A DNA stretch of 64,000 nucleotides from Imbricaverruca yamaguchii (taxonomy: Eukaryota; Arthropoda; Thecostraca; Neoverrucidae). Shown here one piece after another: positions 10,511-22,985 of the stretch. Under the pieces are notes generated by a model. The model made no database searches. It was given only the letters and a program-made list of their open reading frames with translations, and was not told the DNA's origin. A program made the translations under genes and the position numbers. Each line of letters begins with the position of its first letter. Positions within the stretch are counted from its first letter, which is position 1. Where the stretch lies: assembly GCA_034440575.1 (NCBI GenBank), contig JAOTOL010001223.1, forward strand, positions 207,501 through 271,500, read 5' to 3'.

Positions 10511-12099
10511 GTCCGATAATATTTTGCCCTCAAAAATAATTTCCCACTCTGGTGAAACAACTTAATCTGCAAGCCCTAAGGTATTCGGAACCATTAAAGT
10601 TAGATACACAAAATTTGAAGATGCTATGGCTGTAGTGAACCCTCTGTAGCATAAATTTGATGACCTTAAGTCAACGCCTCCAGAGTCAATCACAAAAAGG
10701 TAAGAGTCACATACTTTCTATCGCAATTACTGTCCGTTTGTGCAACATAGTCTAAAACGGGAGAGGGTGGGTCGCCACGGCGGATTCCGCCCCCTCCCCT
10801 CTGGCACGAGTCTTCAGTAAAAGTTTGCACGCACTTTTAAGCATTGCACTGTCGAACGAGCACAACTCCAGAAATTAACTCGATTGTGACTTGATAAAGT
10901 ACATACCATTGAGTTTAACTAAAAGTGTGGAAGATAGATCCCGTCGCCACTACCCCGCTTCGGTCGAATCATCTTCTATATCGGTTGTGCTTTCACCAAA
11001 ATGTTGATCATGGGAAATTGTTCGTTGGTTCATCCACGAAATATTCATGCATAGATGTATATATGTACAATAAAAATATGTATGATAACAATAAAAAATA
11101 AGTTCAAAATAATCCCTTCTCTTTTTATATCTCCATGACTAAAGTTAGAGGGGGAATGAACTATACCAAAAGAAAGCTGAAGAAAAAATAGTTCTGATTT
11201 GGAAATATCTCATTGTTATACGGTCCATATTTTCAATTGAGAAGGAGCCATGTAACTCAGCGGAAGTTTTAACACTGTTTGGGCTTTCTCAGCACTCGAT
11301 ACACTTTCCTACCACCGGCCTTGCAATCTGGTCACGCGATCTGAAAACAGTTATGAATAAAATAAGCTAACATCTTGATGAAGCTGCAGCATTCAGTTTC
11401 AACTGGACGCTGATATTGTTTGGCGGTGTTTTTCCTTTCGTGTGGCACCGCCAGGGGTGTTGTTCAGACTGAGCTCCATACATTGCGGCGGGGCGAGAGG
11501 CACGTACCGCCGACGCTGAGGAGAAAACAAAGATGGCATATCTGTCAGAATTAATGTTCTGCCTTATGGACGACAGCGCAAATTTATCGTGATATTTGGT
11601 GCAGGTGAGCCAATGGAGGGGGAGGCGGGAAGAAAGCTGTTATGTGTAATGGACACTGTGCGGCTGACCATCAGCGTCGTCCGTAATATTTCTGCTGGAG
11701 CTGCGATGTGTCACAAGAATGCACGCTGGGCTGTAACGTTTCCGCGGTGCCTACTCGGTGACGTCATTTGATCGATTGCCTAGCACTTCAGGCCGCACTT
11801 TTGAATGTGTCCCGGCACTTCGGTGTCAAGCCGCATGCACCCATCCCGGTCCTGGTGCAGCTTCCAGCTGGGACGGATCGTGTGCACCTTAGCTTGGGCA
11901 ATGTTAGTTCCTCGACGGTTCTGCATGGTTCTTAATGGATTTCGATGCCTTAACCCGCGCACGTCCGGGGGGGATGTATGCCCCTCCAGTTTTTCCTTAT
12001 TTGCCGCCAAACTAATCGGGGTAGCAAGGCCATACCACGCATAGCTGTTCATTGGTTTTTCCCCGCATATCCTCATACATTTTTAACCCTGCGTCATCT
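10511..12099. other. Intronic DNA, nothing recognised
   Basis: No exon, RNA gene or clear mobile element was found. A GC-rich patch with short palindromic pieces (GGCGGATTCCGCC) lies at about 10760-10800. The open frames at 11589-12076 are short and unlike any known family. Confidence 0.5.
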
Positions 12100-12830
12100 C
12101 AGGTCAGGTCACCAGGTCAGGCGAAGTGACTCAACTACACTCAGAGTTCTAGGTAGGATAACTTCCACATTGATTGGGCAATTTATTTCAAACTTATAAC
12201 ACGTCATGATCTCATCAGGAACCATAATTTGTATATCAGTTTCTTCGTATCATTGACCTTAGGTCAGGTCGCGGCCATGGCTTCCCCATTATAGGGCTAG
12301 GGTAAAATATACAAATGTTTCCTGGCTACATATTTGCGCTCGGAATGATCTCACAACGGTTATGGAATGTAGATGGAAGCTATGCTCAGTGTTACCACTG
12401 ACATTTTTGCTCAGTGACCTCACCAAGGTCTCTGGGGTCACCTGAGATCACTACACATTTATGCGTATTCTATCGCACTGCATTGAGCTAGGAGGCTGAA
12501 ATTATCGTCATTGTGCTTCTATCGCCAAGACGTGTCGATTGATGCATTGCATGACCTCCCTAGGCGACTGCATGACCTTGACCTGAGGTCATGACTTCAT
12601 GCCCTTGACCTGAGTTTCGGTTGACCTGACCTTAAATTACACCGCCTATCATCGGCAGCGCATTTCAAGGACTGTCGAATGGCGTTCGCCGTTTGTTTCC
12701 ATCTGTTACAGGTCCTCAGATATGTCTAAATATCTAAGTCCCACCTGATCTGGTCGAATTTTACCTATGATGACCCAGTGATCTGAATGTTGACCTGAGC
12801 GAAAAAATGACCGAAACACTTTCGATAGAG
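12100..12830. repeat. Segment dense in TGACCT/AGGTCA half-sites
   Basis: More than a dozen TGACC(T) or AGGTCA hexamers occur in about 700 bp, including AGGTCAGGTCACCAGGTCAGG-like clusters near 12103 and repeated TTGACCTGAGG/TGACCTGACC near 12580-12640. AT-rich and non-coding, probably a decayed mobile element of the same kind as those at 18.9 and 20.1 kb. Confidence 0.55.
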
Positions 12831-15736
12831 CCTGTCACCAGCTATCCAACGCCATTTTCTGTTGGTCGGTAGCTAGAATAGTTCTAGAGATCTTAGGGGG
12901 GCAGCATCTGCCCCCCGGACATGCGAAGTTTGCGCGGACCTCCGGACGTGCGAGTGCGAGTGCACAACGTTAGAAAGATAAGCGAAGAGTATTGTTCATC
13001 ATTGGAGCATTGGACGTGGCTCAAAGGCAGGACATGATTCTTTCGGACCGTCAGCCTCTCTGGTCGACAAGGGGCATACGATGACGGAAGGTAAATCATG
13101 AAGCAAGAAAGTAGCTTCATTGTGCGGTAATTCTGGTTGCAGCTCAGTTTTTTTCGGAGGCTAACGTTTGTCTCGGGTACACTATGACTGCCACAATTGT
13201 GCAGGAATATACTTTTTGGAATTACATAGTTATATTCTGAACCTTGGTAATTGCGTTGGAAAATGTTCTCAGAAATCCGTTTGCTAGGGAATTGGCGTAA
13301 AATATTGGCGATTTCCAATTGGCGATCTCCAATTGTGGTGTATATGACGTTAAGGTGCTGAAAGTGAAGGTTGCCATTTCTTAACGGCTTAAACGTTTTG
13401 GTTTCTAAGCTACAACTTCCCTATTCTAAAGCTTAATTATTCTTGTATTTTATGTTGATAGTATATCTACAAGCGTGAATAGCGTCATCGGGGTCACGAA
13501 GGATTACGTGAGCTCATGCGCGTCGTCACATGTTTGAGATGGGGAACGAGGGAGGGGTTTTAGGTCAATTCTGTTTTATATCCATCGCAATATGCGTAGC
13601 GATAAGTTTCATGAGGCTTGGAGGGCGTTTCCCACGTTCCTCATCCTGGTAACGACCGTGGGTGAGGTCAAGAGTTCACCACGCCACTGTATGTGGACAA
13701 CAGCCATCCCAGCTCCTTCTATGTGAATTCGCTAAAAATGACATGGGTTTTCACTAAATAACTACATTCACATACGATAGTCAAACGTTCAAGACCATAC
13801 GAGGTCGTGCCGACACCAGTGGTGGTGTCAAGATTACTAATGTAGCAAAGCATTCCAGGTAACTGTTGCTAATTTAAATTAGCTAATAATAATTGCGTTA
13901 TTAAGTCTTACAGCATCTTCTTTTGCAAAGAGCTATCATGCTCAGGCTGCAAAATAAAACATTGCACCGGTGTGGCGGTATTTCCATCTGTATATTGGGC
14001 TTCAATTGAGCTGAGGAAGTCATTTTCCTATACATGGACATAAAAACGACTCATTTTATTATGCATGGACATAAAAACGAAGTTAGTCTGTCTTGATGCA
14101 AAGTTGATCGCATGAATTTGAACTATGCATTCATTGGCGTTATTTCCGCTGATGCAAGTCGGCTGCTATGAAACATGTTCAATACGAATAACGTCGCATG
14201 CATGTTACTTGCCTATGGCCTGATCTTAGCCTCAGCTTAATCTTAGCCCGTGCTTGATCTGTGACTGGCTATATACGGGAGCATTCTTGCCATCCTTACA
14301 TTCCATTATTCCGCAATTGTGTTTACATTTTTGTCGGTATAGATTTAAAACTTACGGAACCTCAAATTAGAGCCAATTGTGACCTGCTACGTAGCATCAT
14401 GTTCCATTCAATGCAGAGTCACGTCATGATGGCATCGTAACGACAGATATTCATGATGGCATATCATGACTTGTTTGTGGTGCACTTGACGCCATTGGCA
14501 CGTAAGATAGCCATGGGCATCAATATATTCTACTATACTCCATTGTAAAATGCTATTGTGCGGTAGACCGACAGTTGTTGGTATTTTTTACCGCTTTACG
14601 TAGAATTTCGTAGTTACTGGCCAACAGTCACAAAAGCGTAAAAACATTACAAATGGTTTACAATATGCATCAGGTATACCCCTCTCCATGTAGAATATAT
14701 ATGGGTATATTAGAAAGCTTATGCAATCGGAGCCACCTATCGCATTATTATAGACCATCTTGAATAAAATACGTGACACCAAACGTGGTGAGATAGATGC
14801 CAATGCCACAGTTGCTTCAACATGACGACGGGACACCACGTGCGTCACTGCGCTCAATTTATTATGACCTGTGCAATCCGGTCCGATGGTTTCGGTTTAA
14901 AATATATTTGGACAAACCAGGTCACCAATCTCTGGTGCATTTCCGCGTTCTTGCCTGGTGCATGTTCGCGCACGTAGTAGTTTGAGACTGCTTTCGGCAC
15001 TTAATGTACTCATTTTGTTGACATATCATGCTTTATCTCTTCTCGAACACGTTGTCTCACTAGTACCATTCTCAAGGTCAGGTGCGCTGTTACCAGTTAT
15101 CCTCGATTGACTATGGATGACATCTTCAACAGCAAAATGACCTTATTCTTTCCAGGAAGACTGCACTGCCAAAATTTAAATGATGTGACCACTTTCACTC
15201 TTGGGATCTCCATGGTAGTCACGTCCACTATATGTCACGCATTGTGTGGATTGTAGATACTTGACTTGACTCAGCGTTTACCATGCACTCTACCCATGCG
15301 GGTCAAGATGCAAATTAAGTCTTCATGCAAATTTATCTCGGACAATGTATGCTCTACCCTGACTACCAAATGGTGAAACCTGACTTGATCCTGGCTTGAG
15401 ATGAACGCATTCATGACCTAGACAACCACAGTCTTCACCCTGAGATGCTCTGACCATGGAGCCACGTTCCCGCCGCCATTTTCGTAGAAATAAGAACACA
15501 GCTTCAGAATCAGAATAAGGATTTCATGCAATGGATAATGTGACGCAATTCGGCTTGTTCTCTGGGGACGGTGTGCAAAATGTTGTCAGGAAGTGGATCG
15601 AGGTTGGTCAGGCACTGCTTTGCGAATTCCTTTGCCGTACCCATTGCACTCCGGTAGAACATTCGTAGCTTCGGCTGGCCGTCATTTATTTTTCATGTAG
15701 GCGGTCGGCCCGGTGCTGGAAGCTGCATTAGTCGGA
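12831..15736. other. Intronic DNA, nothing recognised
   Basis: AT-rich DNA without recognisable exons. A short palindromic GGGGGGCAGCATCTGCCCCCC lies near 12896 and may be the tip of a mobile element. The open frame at 12893-13318 on the - strand is unlike known families. Scattered TGACCT half-sites continue. Confidence 0.5.
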
Positions 15737-16575
15737 TTAACCCGTCCCGTCTCGGGGGGGTGGGGGTGTGTTCAACCGCCACCCCCTCAGATTTTTCACG
15801 GATAGTGTACGAACGGCGCGCGGCAGTGCGCCAAGATTTGGCATAAATTTTCCCACACTAATTTGACATGCTGTTTCAAAATTTTGAAGTCAGATCATGT
15901 AGGGTCAACGAGTTAGTCAAGTTCAAGCGAGGTCACCTCCAAAAAAGTTCAACCATTCTTTACGCTTTAGCAGATACAGATATTTTAATGAAACTTTTAG
16001 CGTTTGATTATCTTTATGGATGCACGAAATGGATTTTTTTTCGTTTTTGACTACACATAAATGTTACGCATTTGCCAAATTGCAGCTCGAATAGAGGGTT
16101 CTGGCTAAAGCAAGCATTTTTTATTATGCAAGTTGACTTCCAGCAACGTTTCTCAATCTTATCTACCCATTGGAAAAGGAAAATTAAAGAAAACTTGAAA
16201 ACTCAAAATTTTGAAATAAAACAAAATTGTGGAGGGGGGGGGGGGCAAAAATTATAGCCCTGGTCCATCATTTATAATTCCAAATAACTTGTGCTTTTTC
16301 ATATATCCCCAAAATGAACTCCCCAGAACCAAAAAACAATGTAAGTCGTGAAAAGTCATGAAAATCTAGCCCCTGGTGACGTCACTTTTGGGGGAGAAGC
16401 TGTTTCCGGGGCGGTCGATCCGGACCCTACTCGTCGAGCGCTTTCCAATGACACCTCTTTCGTTTTCGTGTGATGCTTAGTTTGAATTTTAGAGGGGAAT
16501 TACTAACCGCCGCCCCCCCCCCCGAAACGGGGTGTGAGGATCTGACCGGAACGACTATTATTGACAAAGGGTTAA
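15737..16575 (-). mobile_element. TTAA-flanked piggyBac-like MITE, copy 1
   Basis: 839 bp with TTAA at both ends (15737-15740 and 16572-16575), CCCGTCCCGTC next to the left TTAA and a decayed GGG next to the right. It is inverted relative to the copies at 24971 and 30752: its left side holds the TGACCT block and its right side the GGTGTGAGGATCTGACCGG block. There is a G-run near each end. It has no transposase. TTAA target sites and CCC/GGG termini are typical of piggyBac-type elements; that assignment is inference. Confidence 0.75.
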
Positions 16576-19276
16576 GATTATTGATTTACCTTTTTGTCGA
16601 CATCACTGCTTCTCGTTCGCCAATTTGTCTAGCGAAGTTGATTGAAGCGTCTACATACAGATCGATCGGACGTTCACGCGTCTTGTCAGTCACCGTGAGT
16701 CGTTGGATGATGGGATCGCGAGTCATTAATCCAGCGTTCTGCGTCCTGTCAGCCAACGCGACTCATTGGGTCAATACGTTGTGAGTTATTGATCCGATCC
16801 ACGCTTTATTTTTATTTTTCAAGTGCGGAGTTCGAAATCTTAGAAGTGAGGAATTTTGAGTTCTTCCTTTATGCTGTAGAATTTCTTTCACTTTTCTCCG
16901 ATTTTCTTTCATGAGGATCTTAGCTGCTCCAAATGGTCCATTGTGCCACTTACACATGGCATGAAAATATGAAGATAAAGGCGGAGCTGGAAACAAGAGA
17001 ACGATGAGCTTTTTATTTCCTTACTGTTCACGGGAAGCTTATATTTTAGAAACACATAACGAGATCGCCTCTTACAAGCGCTTAACGAACAAGTTGCAGT
17101 CGAAGATCTGAACGTTTGACTTAATACCTGTATTTTGTTCAGCAGAAAAGGCTAATTGAGACACCTGAAGTAGAGTGGTCCTGAGCTATTTTATTTTCCA
17201 TTAAAATGCCATCTTCATGTCAAACATTAATCCCAGAATTATCGTGCAATGTGTGTCCACTGCTTTCAAGCGTCCGACAAAGGATAGATGTCCAGCCCAT
17301 GCGAGGAAACAAAAATACCGCGTGCCTGTTGTACATGCTGTTTTCTGCTGGACCCTTGACAATCGGCGGTAGGAGGACCAACCACCAGTATCGACATGCC
17401 TGTGAATATGACATTGTTAATAAGGTAGTCAGTGACGGAAACTGAGAGGAGAAGGAGCATGAAGAACGCCTGAAAAAGTGTGTCAGTGACGTTTGATGTT
17501 CGACCCATTTGCTTAAATTCCAGAGGATATAAGTGTGCGACACCTCCAACCTTGACCATCTGAGACCGCCTCTGCTTATGATTGCACAGTCAGCTTATCA
17601 AGGACCCTCCCGGCCTACGTGACGGATCGTCGGCATCCGGGCATCAACTTCGATGACGACAGAAACAAATTCAGTGTTCTTCCTCACTCAGAAATGCCTC
17701 CCTGGAACCGCCAATGGTCAATATAAATAGCCAGGAAAGCCCAATGAAGTGTGCCCGCTTATTATGATATCGGACCATTATGACAGTTCGAAAACATATG
17801 ATTACATTCAGTTATAACGTATGCTACATTGGGATATATCGGCTATATTGGGCGCAAAATAGCAGAAAAGCTGACGCCCAAAAATTCAAACCACACATAC
17901 GCATGCTTAATATGGAACTCAGAAGCCCACATAAATGAAACCGACCCACACATTAGAAGCAGACAGATGCACGCATTCTAGGACGTGAGTACAAAATTCA
18001 CATGAAGAATAAACTCAAAGCCTGGATGACGCGTTCCCACTCAGCTCAATTTGAGGCCAGTTGAAACCTCGCATTCTTGGAAATTCTAACTGGACTGTAA
18101 TTTGTGTCGTCAACGGGAAAGAATCAGTAAAATCAAAATCAGGTTTGAAATATTGCTACAATCGTGAAGCATTTCACGCCGACGACGAAGCTGGGTACGA
18201 ATCCCAACCAGCACATCATAGCCGCCGTATACCTTCGTTTTATACACATAGCCTATGCTGACGAACAACATTGCCCCTTCCTGCATTTCCAACCACCAGC
18301 TCTCTTGGCTCAGTACTGATACCAGTCTGCCTGTTTGAGCCGGTGCCGACTAATCCCAGAGCTATAGAATGCAATTGCACAGGTTCTCAAATATCCTACT
18401 GTCTGACACGCCCAATTGTTCTCCTTGCGCAGGAATGACCGCGAGCCAATGCTTGCAGAGATATGATGACTCTAATATAAGGATAGGTATGTGTGTGTCA
18501 ATACATAAACATTCCTTCGCGCCCATGCGGTACATCATAGTATGCAATAAACATCCACGCACACTTGTTTTCAGGATTGCTACGCCATTGTACACTGGTC
18601 ATTAGGGTAGAACGTCAGAGACTGAAGTATTTTTCCGGAAAAACCGCGTAGTGGATTTTTGCCTTTGGTCACAAGGAACATGAAACATATTTTAAAACAA
18701 TTTTATTTCAAATTTTTGCTGCGCAAAGTCGCACTTTAAAACCAAAAATTTATTGTAAAAAAGTATGCAAAATTTGTTCTCATTTCCTTTCTAATTAAGA
18801 TGGAACCATGAAATAGGTTATATCATGTTGCACGGAACGAGATGAATCCATCGATACCAACCATGATGACCTAAGTTCACGGGTTCTCGCTCCAGGTCAG
18901 GTCATCGTCCTCTATTTGGCCAAAAATCGCTCTTTTCGTAACGTTCCAGGGTTTATCTTGTGACGGTTACAGAAGAAATGAACACAATTTGGAAGAGATT
19001 GCCGATATGGCTACTGCGCAGCTTGTGATGTTATCTAATGTGACATTTCTTCTCAAGGTCGGAGGTCACGAGATATCAAAGTTCAGAGGTTACAGAAGGT
19101 CAAATTTGGAGTGTCCGAGATTTCCGTTTTGAAAGTTCTAGACGTAAATTTAGATGCAGAATTCGAATCTAGCACTCAAGATTATCATAGCTGATCATAA
19201 TTCCTCTTTCATGTGAAGAAGTATATGGATGATACATAGGACTATATTTATAATTAACAAGAATGTAAGTCATATA
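16576..19276. other. Intronic DNA, nothing recognised
   Basis: No exon recognised. From about 18860 to 19140 TGACCT/AGGTCA half-sites again become frequent (for example GGTCGGAGGTCACGAG), so the right end may be decayed mobile DNA leading into the long-TIR element. Confidence 0.5.
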
Positions 19277-19905
19277 TGGGGCATTTCACGTCAAATCGCA
19301 CAAGAATTGGCTATTTTGAACCCGACCCCCTCCGATTTTTATGAAAATTGATACACCTGTAGTGCCAAGTGAACGAACCTCACACGCCAACTTTCAGCCC
19401 TGGGTGACCTCTGGGGCCAGATTTAGAGGTCCTCCTAGGTCGCCTATTTTTACCGACTTGACAACAATCAAATGCATATATATTAGATGTTAATTAACTT
19501 AGCGGAACGACATTGGTGTTGCAGTGCGCAGAAACCCTTGGCCATTCAGAAATATTGCACAAGTTGCACGTGACCTCTCCGTGACCCTTGACCTAACGAG
19601 GTCAAAGTATAAAAATGCATTTTTCTATATGTTTGCCTGCCCCTAATTCGACTAAACGTGGCTGAATTAATGGTCCTGTTATTATGTAAGAACGTGCAAA
19701 AAAAAGGCGGAGACTCTAGAACTTTTTGAGATATCGGCCTTTGAGTAGGTATTGTCATAGGACCAAATCGAAGCATGCCCCGATGCTATTTACCATATCA
19801 TCGATGATAACTCTGGTTTCCTTGGTCCGATTATCGTCAACTTTGGTGGGCAAATCATCGGTGGCAAGCTGAACAATTTTCCAGATTTTCAAGTTGACCT
19901 GACCG
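19277..19905 (+). repeat. Left long terminal inverted repeat
   Basis: Pairs with 21553-22165. Easily matched landmarks are CCCCCTCCGATTTTTATGAA, CCCTAATTCGAC, GGCCTTTGAGTA(G) and ATCATCGATGATAACTCTGG. At 19571-19600 it carries four TGACC-type half-sites, including TGACCC-t-TGACCT (a DR1 spacing) at 19582-19594. Confidence 0.85.
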
Positions 19906-20081
19906 CACATGACCTGGCAGTGACCTCTCCATTACAAGCCAACAGGGAAACAAAAATATTTTCCTGAACAAAAAACGCTGAATTTGGCTCGTACCTATAT
20001 TTGAATTTGGCTATGTTACCTAGTTTTAGGTTAGGCTACTCCAAACGAACCAAGTTTTATTTTGAACAAGTGTCCTCTGTA

Positions 20082-20108
20082 AGGTCACGTGAGGTCACTA
20101 TGAGGTCA
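20082..20108 (+). promoter_or_regulatory. Three AGGTCA half-sites in DR4/DR5 spacing
   Basis: AGGTCA occurs at 20082-20087, 20092-20097 and 20103-20108, with 4- and 5-bp spacers. Those are the spacings of direct-repeat nuclear-receptor elements. Sequence match only; it lies inside the long-TIR transposon and no function is shown. Confidence 0.4.
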
Positions 20109-20793
20109 TGTCACACTTTCGTCAATAACTTTATATATAATCAAGATAGATAAATAATTTTAATGCCATCGAGATCCTCTGGTTAATCATGATGTATAAT
20201 ATGATCAAGCTAGGTCATCACTTGACCTCGGTTTAGGGTGACCTGGAGGTAAACTGGGGTCAGGATCAAATGTTCAGCTAGCTAAGTCATTTGATACATC
20301 AATCAACGCGGCCTGACGAGGAAAATAGAATTGTAACAAAATTATATTTCTATCTTTATTTTGGCAAAAGTTATTCGCAAAAAAATATGTTTCCTCGGTT
20401 TTTATAGCCTGAATATACTGTTTCAGCTCGCGTGCGTTTCGTACTAACATTTTATCGGGAGGGCCAGTAAATGTTTCTGATATGCAAATAGCCGCGACCA
20501 TAAAACAAGTTGAACAGCAGTACCGTATATTCACGAAGAACTACCAACCTTTTTCGCCACACGTACCTCACGGCCCGTCTCGCTGCCGGAAAACCATCTC
20601 ACAACCACCATACCATTACGTGGAGACGGAGTAACACGATGGACATTCCTTGTTCCCGGTATTGTGCGAGCAGCTGCGAATCTGTCATTCAACGCTTTGG
20701 TTTCTTTGACTCACTCGGTTTTGGGAAAATAATCCACGCACGTGCCGGTGGCATGGTTTTTTACAAACTGATAAAACTGGTCCGGGATCTCAA

Positions 20794-21536
20794 TCAGAGT
20801 TCCTTGCAGACTTCCCTTTTAGCTAACCTTTTCAACGTCCCACCAATGCCATCACACGGTCCCTTTCCGTGAGCGGTTGCGAAGAAATGCCACTCGGCGT
20901 CTATTCCAAAGTCGACGGAATGCTCTGCCAAATTTAGGAAATTCTTACAATTTTTGTATTGCGAGGCAGCCCCATCTGAAAAATAAAATATCTTCTTGGG
21001 GCGCTGGCCTAATTCTGCTTCCAGGCGCTCAATGAGTTTTCCTTGAAACAGGTGGGCAGCCACAGTATCATGCGTCAGGCAGTCGGAAATGGCAGAGTAA
21101 GAAAAATGTTTGAGGTCCCCTGCGTTGTTTCGCCAATAAGCCACAAACGGATGGATTGTCACCTGCAGTTTGTTCCAGTGATGGGACTGTACCTCATCCT
21201 GTGTAACCATAGCGCAGTTTTCGGAAAAATCTCCAATAACAATTACCTCTGCAGGAGCTAGTGTTTCCTTTAGGCATTTCAGATTAGGCATTTCAGGCCT
21301 TGGGCACGGGCGACAAAATCATGCTTTACAAGTATTTCCAGCTGCTCGCAAAATGATCGCACAAAATCTTCAGAAGTTTGCGTAACCACCTCTACGGTGG
21401 ACCTATCAGTATCAGTCCACTTTCGGTACTCAATGTTATCGATTTCTCGGTTATCATGAATCATATCATGGCCATGAATATTCACGTAAGTTGCAATATT
21501 GCATGTATTTAGGCAATACAAACTTCCCAAGGTCAT
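20794..21536 (-). pseudogene. Broken transposase-like gene of the long-TIR element
   Basis: Two overlapping - strand frames encode one protein interrupted by a frameshift near 21285. The upstream part (21536 to about 21290) contains KWTDTDRSTVE and FCEQLEILVKHDFVA. The downstream part (21291-20797) contains VIVIGDFSENCA, HHWNKLQVTIHPF, KIFYFSDGAASQYKN and ATAHGKGPCDGIGGTLKR. These motifs match a multi-copy arthropod protein family as I remember it. The conserved acidic residues in GDFSEN and FSDGA suggest an RNase H-like transposase core (inference). The N-terminal part is missing and no good continuation is seen after 20794. It is defective as read. Confidence 0.65.
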
Positions 21537-21552
21537 GTTAGTTCATGTGAGG

Positions 21553-22165
21553 TCATGTCAACCTGAAAATCGGGAAAATAGTTCAGTTTGCCACCGATGA
21601 CTTGCGCAACAAATTTGACGATAATCGGACGAAGGTAACCAGAGTTATCATCGATAATATGGTAAATAGCCTCGGGGCATGCATGCACTTGGTCCTATGA
21701 CAATACTCAAAGGCCGATATCTAAAAAAGTTTTCAAGTCTCCACCTTTCTTTTTTGCAGGTTCTTAGATAATATCACGTCCATTAATATAGCACCGTTTC
21801 GTCGAATTAGGGGCAGGCAAACATATATAAAAATATATTTGTATACTTTGACCTGGTTAGGTCAAAGGTCACGGGGAGGTCACGTGCAACTTTTGCCATA
21901 TTTCTGAATGGCCCAGGGCTTCTGCGCACTTTGACACCAATTTCATTCCGCTAAGTTAAATAACACATGAGATATTTGCAATTTATTGATGTCAAGTCGG
22001 TAAAAATCGTGACCTAGGATGACCTCTAGATCTGACCCCAGAGGTCATTCTTGGCTAAGAGTTGGCGTGATGTATTCTTTTACTTGGTACTACAGGTGTA
22101 CAAATTTTCATCAAAATCGGAGGGGGTCGGGGAATTTCTTGTGCGATTTGACGTGGAATGACCCA
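21553..22165 (-). repeat. Right long terminal inverted repeat
   Basis: Reverse complement partner of 19277-19905. It holds a perfect AGGTCA-A-AGGTCA direct repeat at 21859-21871, inside a cluster that also has TGACCT upstream and another AGGTCA 5 bp downstream. Confidence 0.85.
21859..21871 (+). promoter_or_regulatory. Perfect DR1 nuclear-receptor-type element
   Basis: AGGTCAAAGGTCA is the textbook direct repeat with one-base spacer, bound in animals by RXR/USP heterodimers and HNF4-type receptors. The same geometry with one change is found in the left arm at 19582-19594, so it is a property of the transposon family. Function in this genome is unproven. Confidence 0.5.
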
Positions 22166-22344
22166 TATCGAACCGTCACAAGTGTACATTTGTAATAGAC
22201 GAGAGGACAACAAAATATACATGCCATGGGGGAAAGAGTCCTATCGGGTTACAGTCACAGACAGCTGCTACCAGTGATACTACTGCACGCATGTTACGTT
22301 TGCTTTCTACCTACTCCTCCATGATCTGTTGCATTTGTACCATG

Positions 22345-22985
22345 TCACGCTGAAGCTTGATGCCTCTCCCTTTTCACAACATTTTTGGCGCCGATAATGG
22401 TGGAGTCAGCTTCACTGGAATTCACCATTAGGTTGTTCATGATAATCCAGGTATGAAGGGCTCCAATAGACGTCTCAATGCAATGTTTGAATGCTGACAT
22501 GCTTTCTGAATCAGGCAGACTTTGGGCCAGAATTTGTGCTTCATCCACGTCTGACACGAGGCGGTTGAAGCGAACTAATATGTAAAGGTCGCCAACAAAC
22601 AAACTAAAAGCAGAGGTCCTATCAAGGAGTTTTGAGACACACCAATTGATACCAACAACATGAAATGGACATTCCACCCCACATGACCTGACTTTTCTCG
22701 CGAAAAGGGCTACCAAGTCAGTGAGAGTTGATGCCAAACCAGCCCAACTTGTCCAGCAGAGCGCCGAGATCGACACGGTCGAATGTCTTGCTGAGGTCCA
22801 TGGCCGCGATAGACGACAGGCTACCCTCATCACTGTTTCCGATGATCCGATGATCCAGATGATCCGGTGATCCGGTGATCGGAAGATCCGATGATGATAT
22901 CGCCAATCGCGGCGTCCTCCGTAGAGTGAACTGGGCGACAGGCGTATTGATCTTCTGTAAAAATAATATGTTTGCACATAAGTTC
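22345..22985 (-). pseudogene. LINE reverse-transcriptase fragment
   Basis: Pieces of a non-LTR retrotransposon reverse transcriptase are spread over three - strand frames: EDQYACRPVHSTEDAA (about 22965-22915), AAMDLSKTFDRVDLGALLDKL (about 22805-22745), then a frame to 22345 containing GINWCVSKLLDRTSAF, a decayed YADD region and LHTWIIMNNLMVNSSEADS. These correspond in order to the fingers, the first catalytic-Asp block (DLSKTFD) and the thumb of jockey/CR1-like enzymes. A GATCCGATGATCC-type short tandem run (22838-22895) interrupts it. The fragment lacks both ends and is inactive. Confidence 0.8.
22838..22895. repeat. GATCCGATGATCC-type short tandem repeat
   Basis: About six copies of an 8-9-bp unit (GATCCGAT, GATCCGGT) within the LINE fragment. 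It seems to have expanded from, or been inserted into, the reverse-transcriptase frame. Confidence 0.7.

Larger units (their letters stand above)
19277..22170 (-). mobile_element. 2.9-kb DNA transposon with about 0.6-kb terminal inverted repeats
   Basis: The left arm (about 19277-19905) is repeated in reverse complement at about 21553-22165 with moderate divergence and small indels. Outermost sequences are GGGGCATTTCACGTCAAATC on the left and the matching GATTTGACGTGGAATGACCC on the right. Flanks read ATAT next to each end, a possible 4-bp target duplication. Between the arms is a broken transposase-like gene on the - strand. The superfamily is not certain; long inverted repeats with 4-bp duplications would fit Sola-type elements, among others. 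Confidence 0.8.

Noticed and set aside
22345..22977. Functional gene on the - strand
   Set aside because: It is a piece of LINE reverse transcriptase lacking both ends, with frameshifts.
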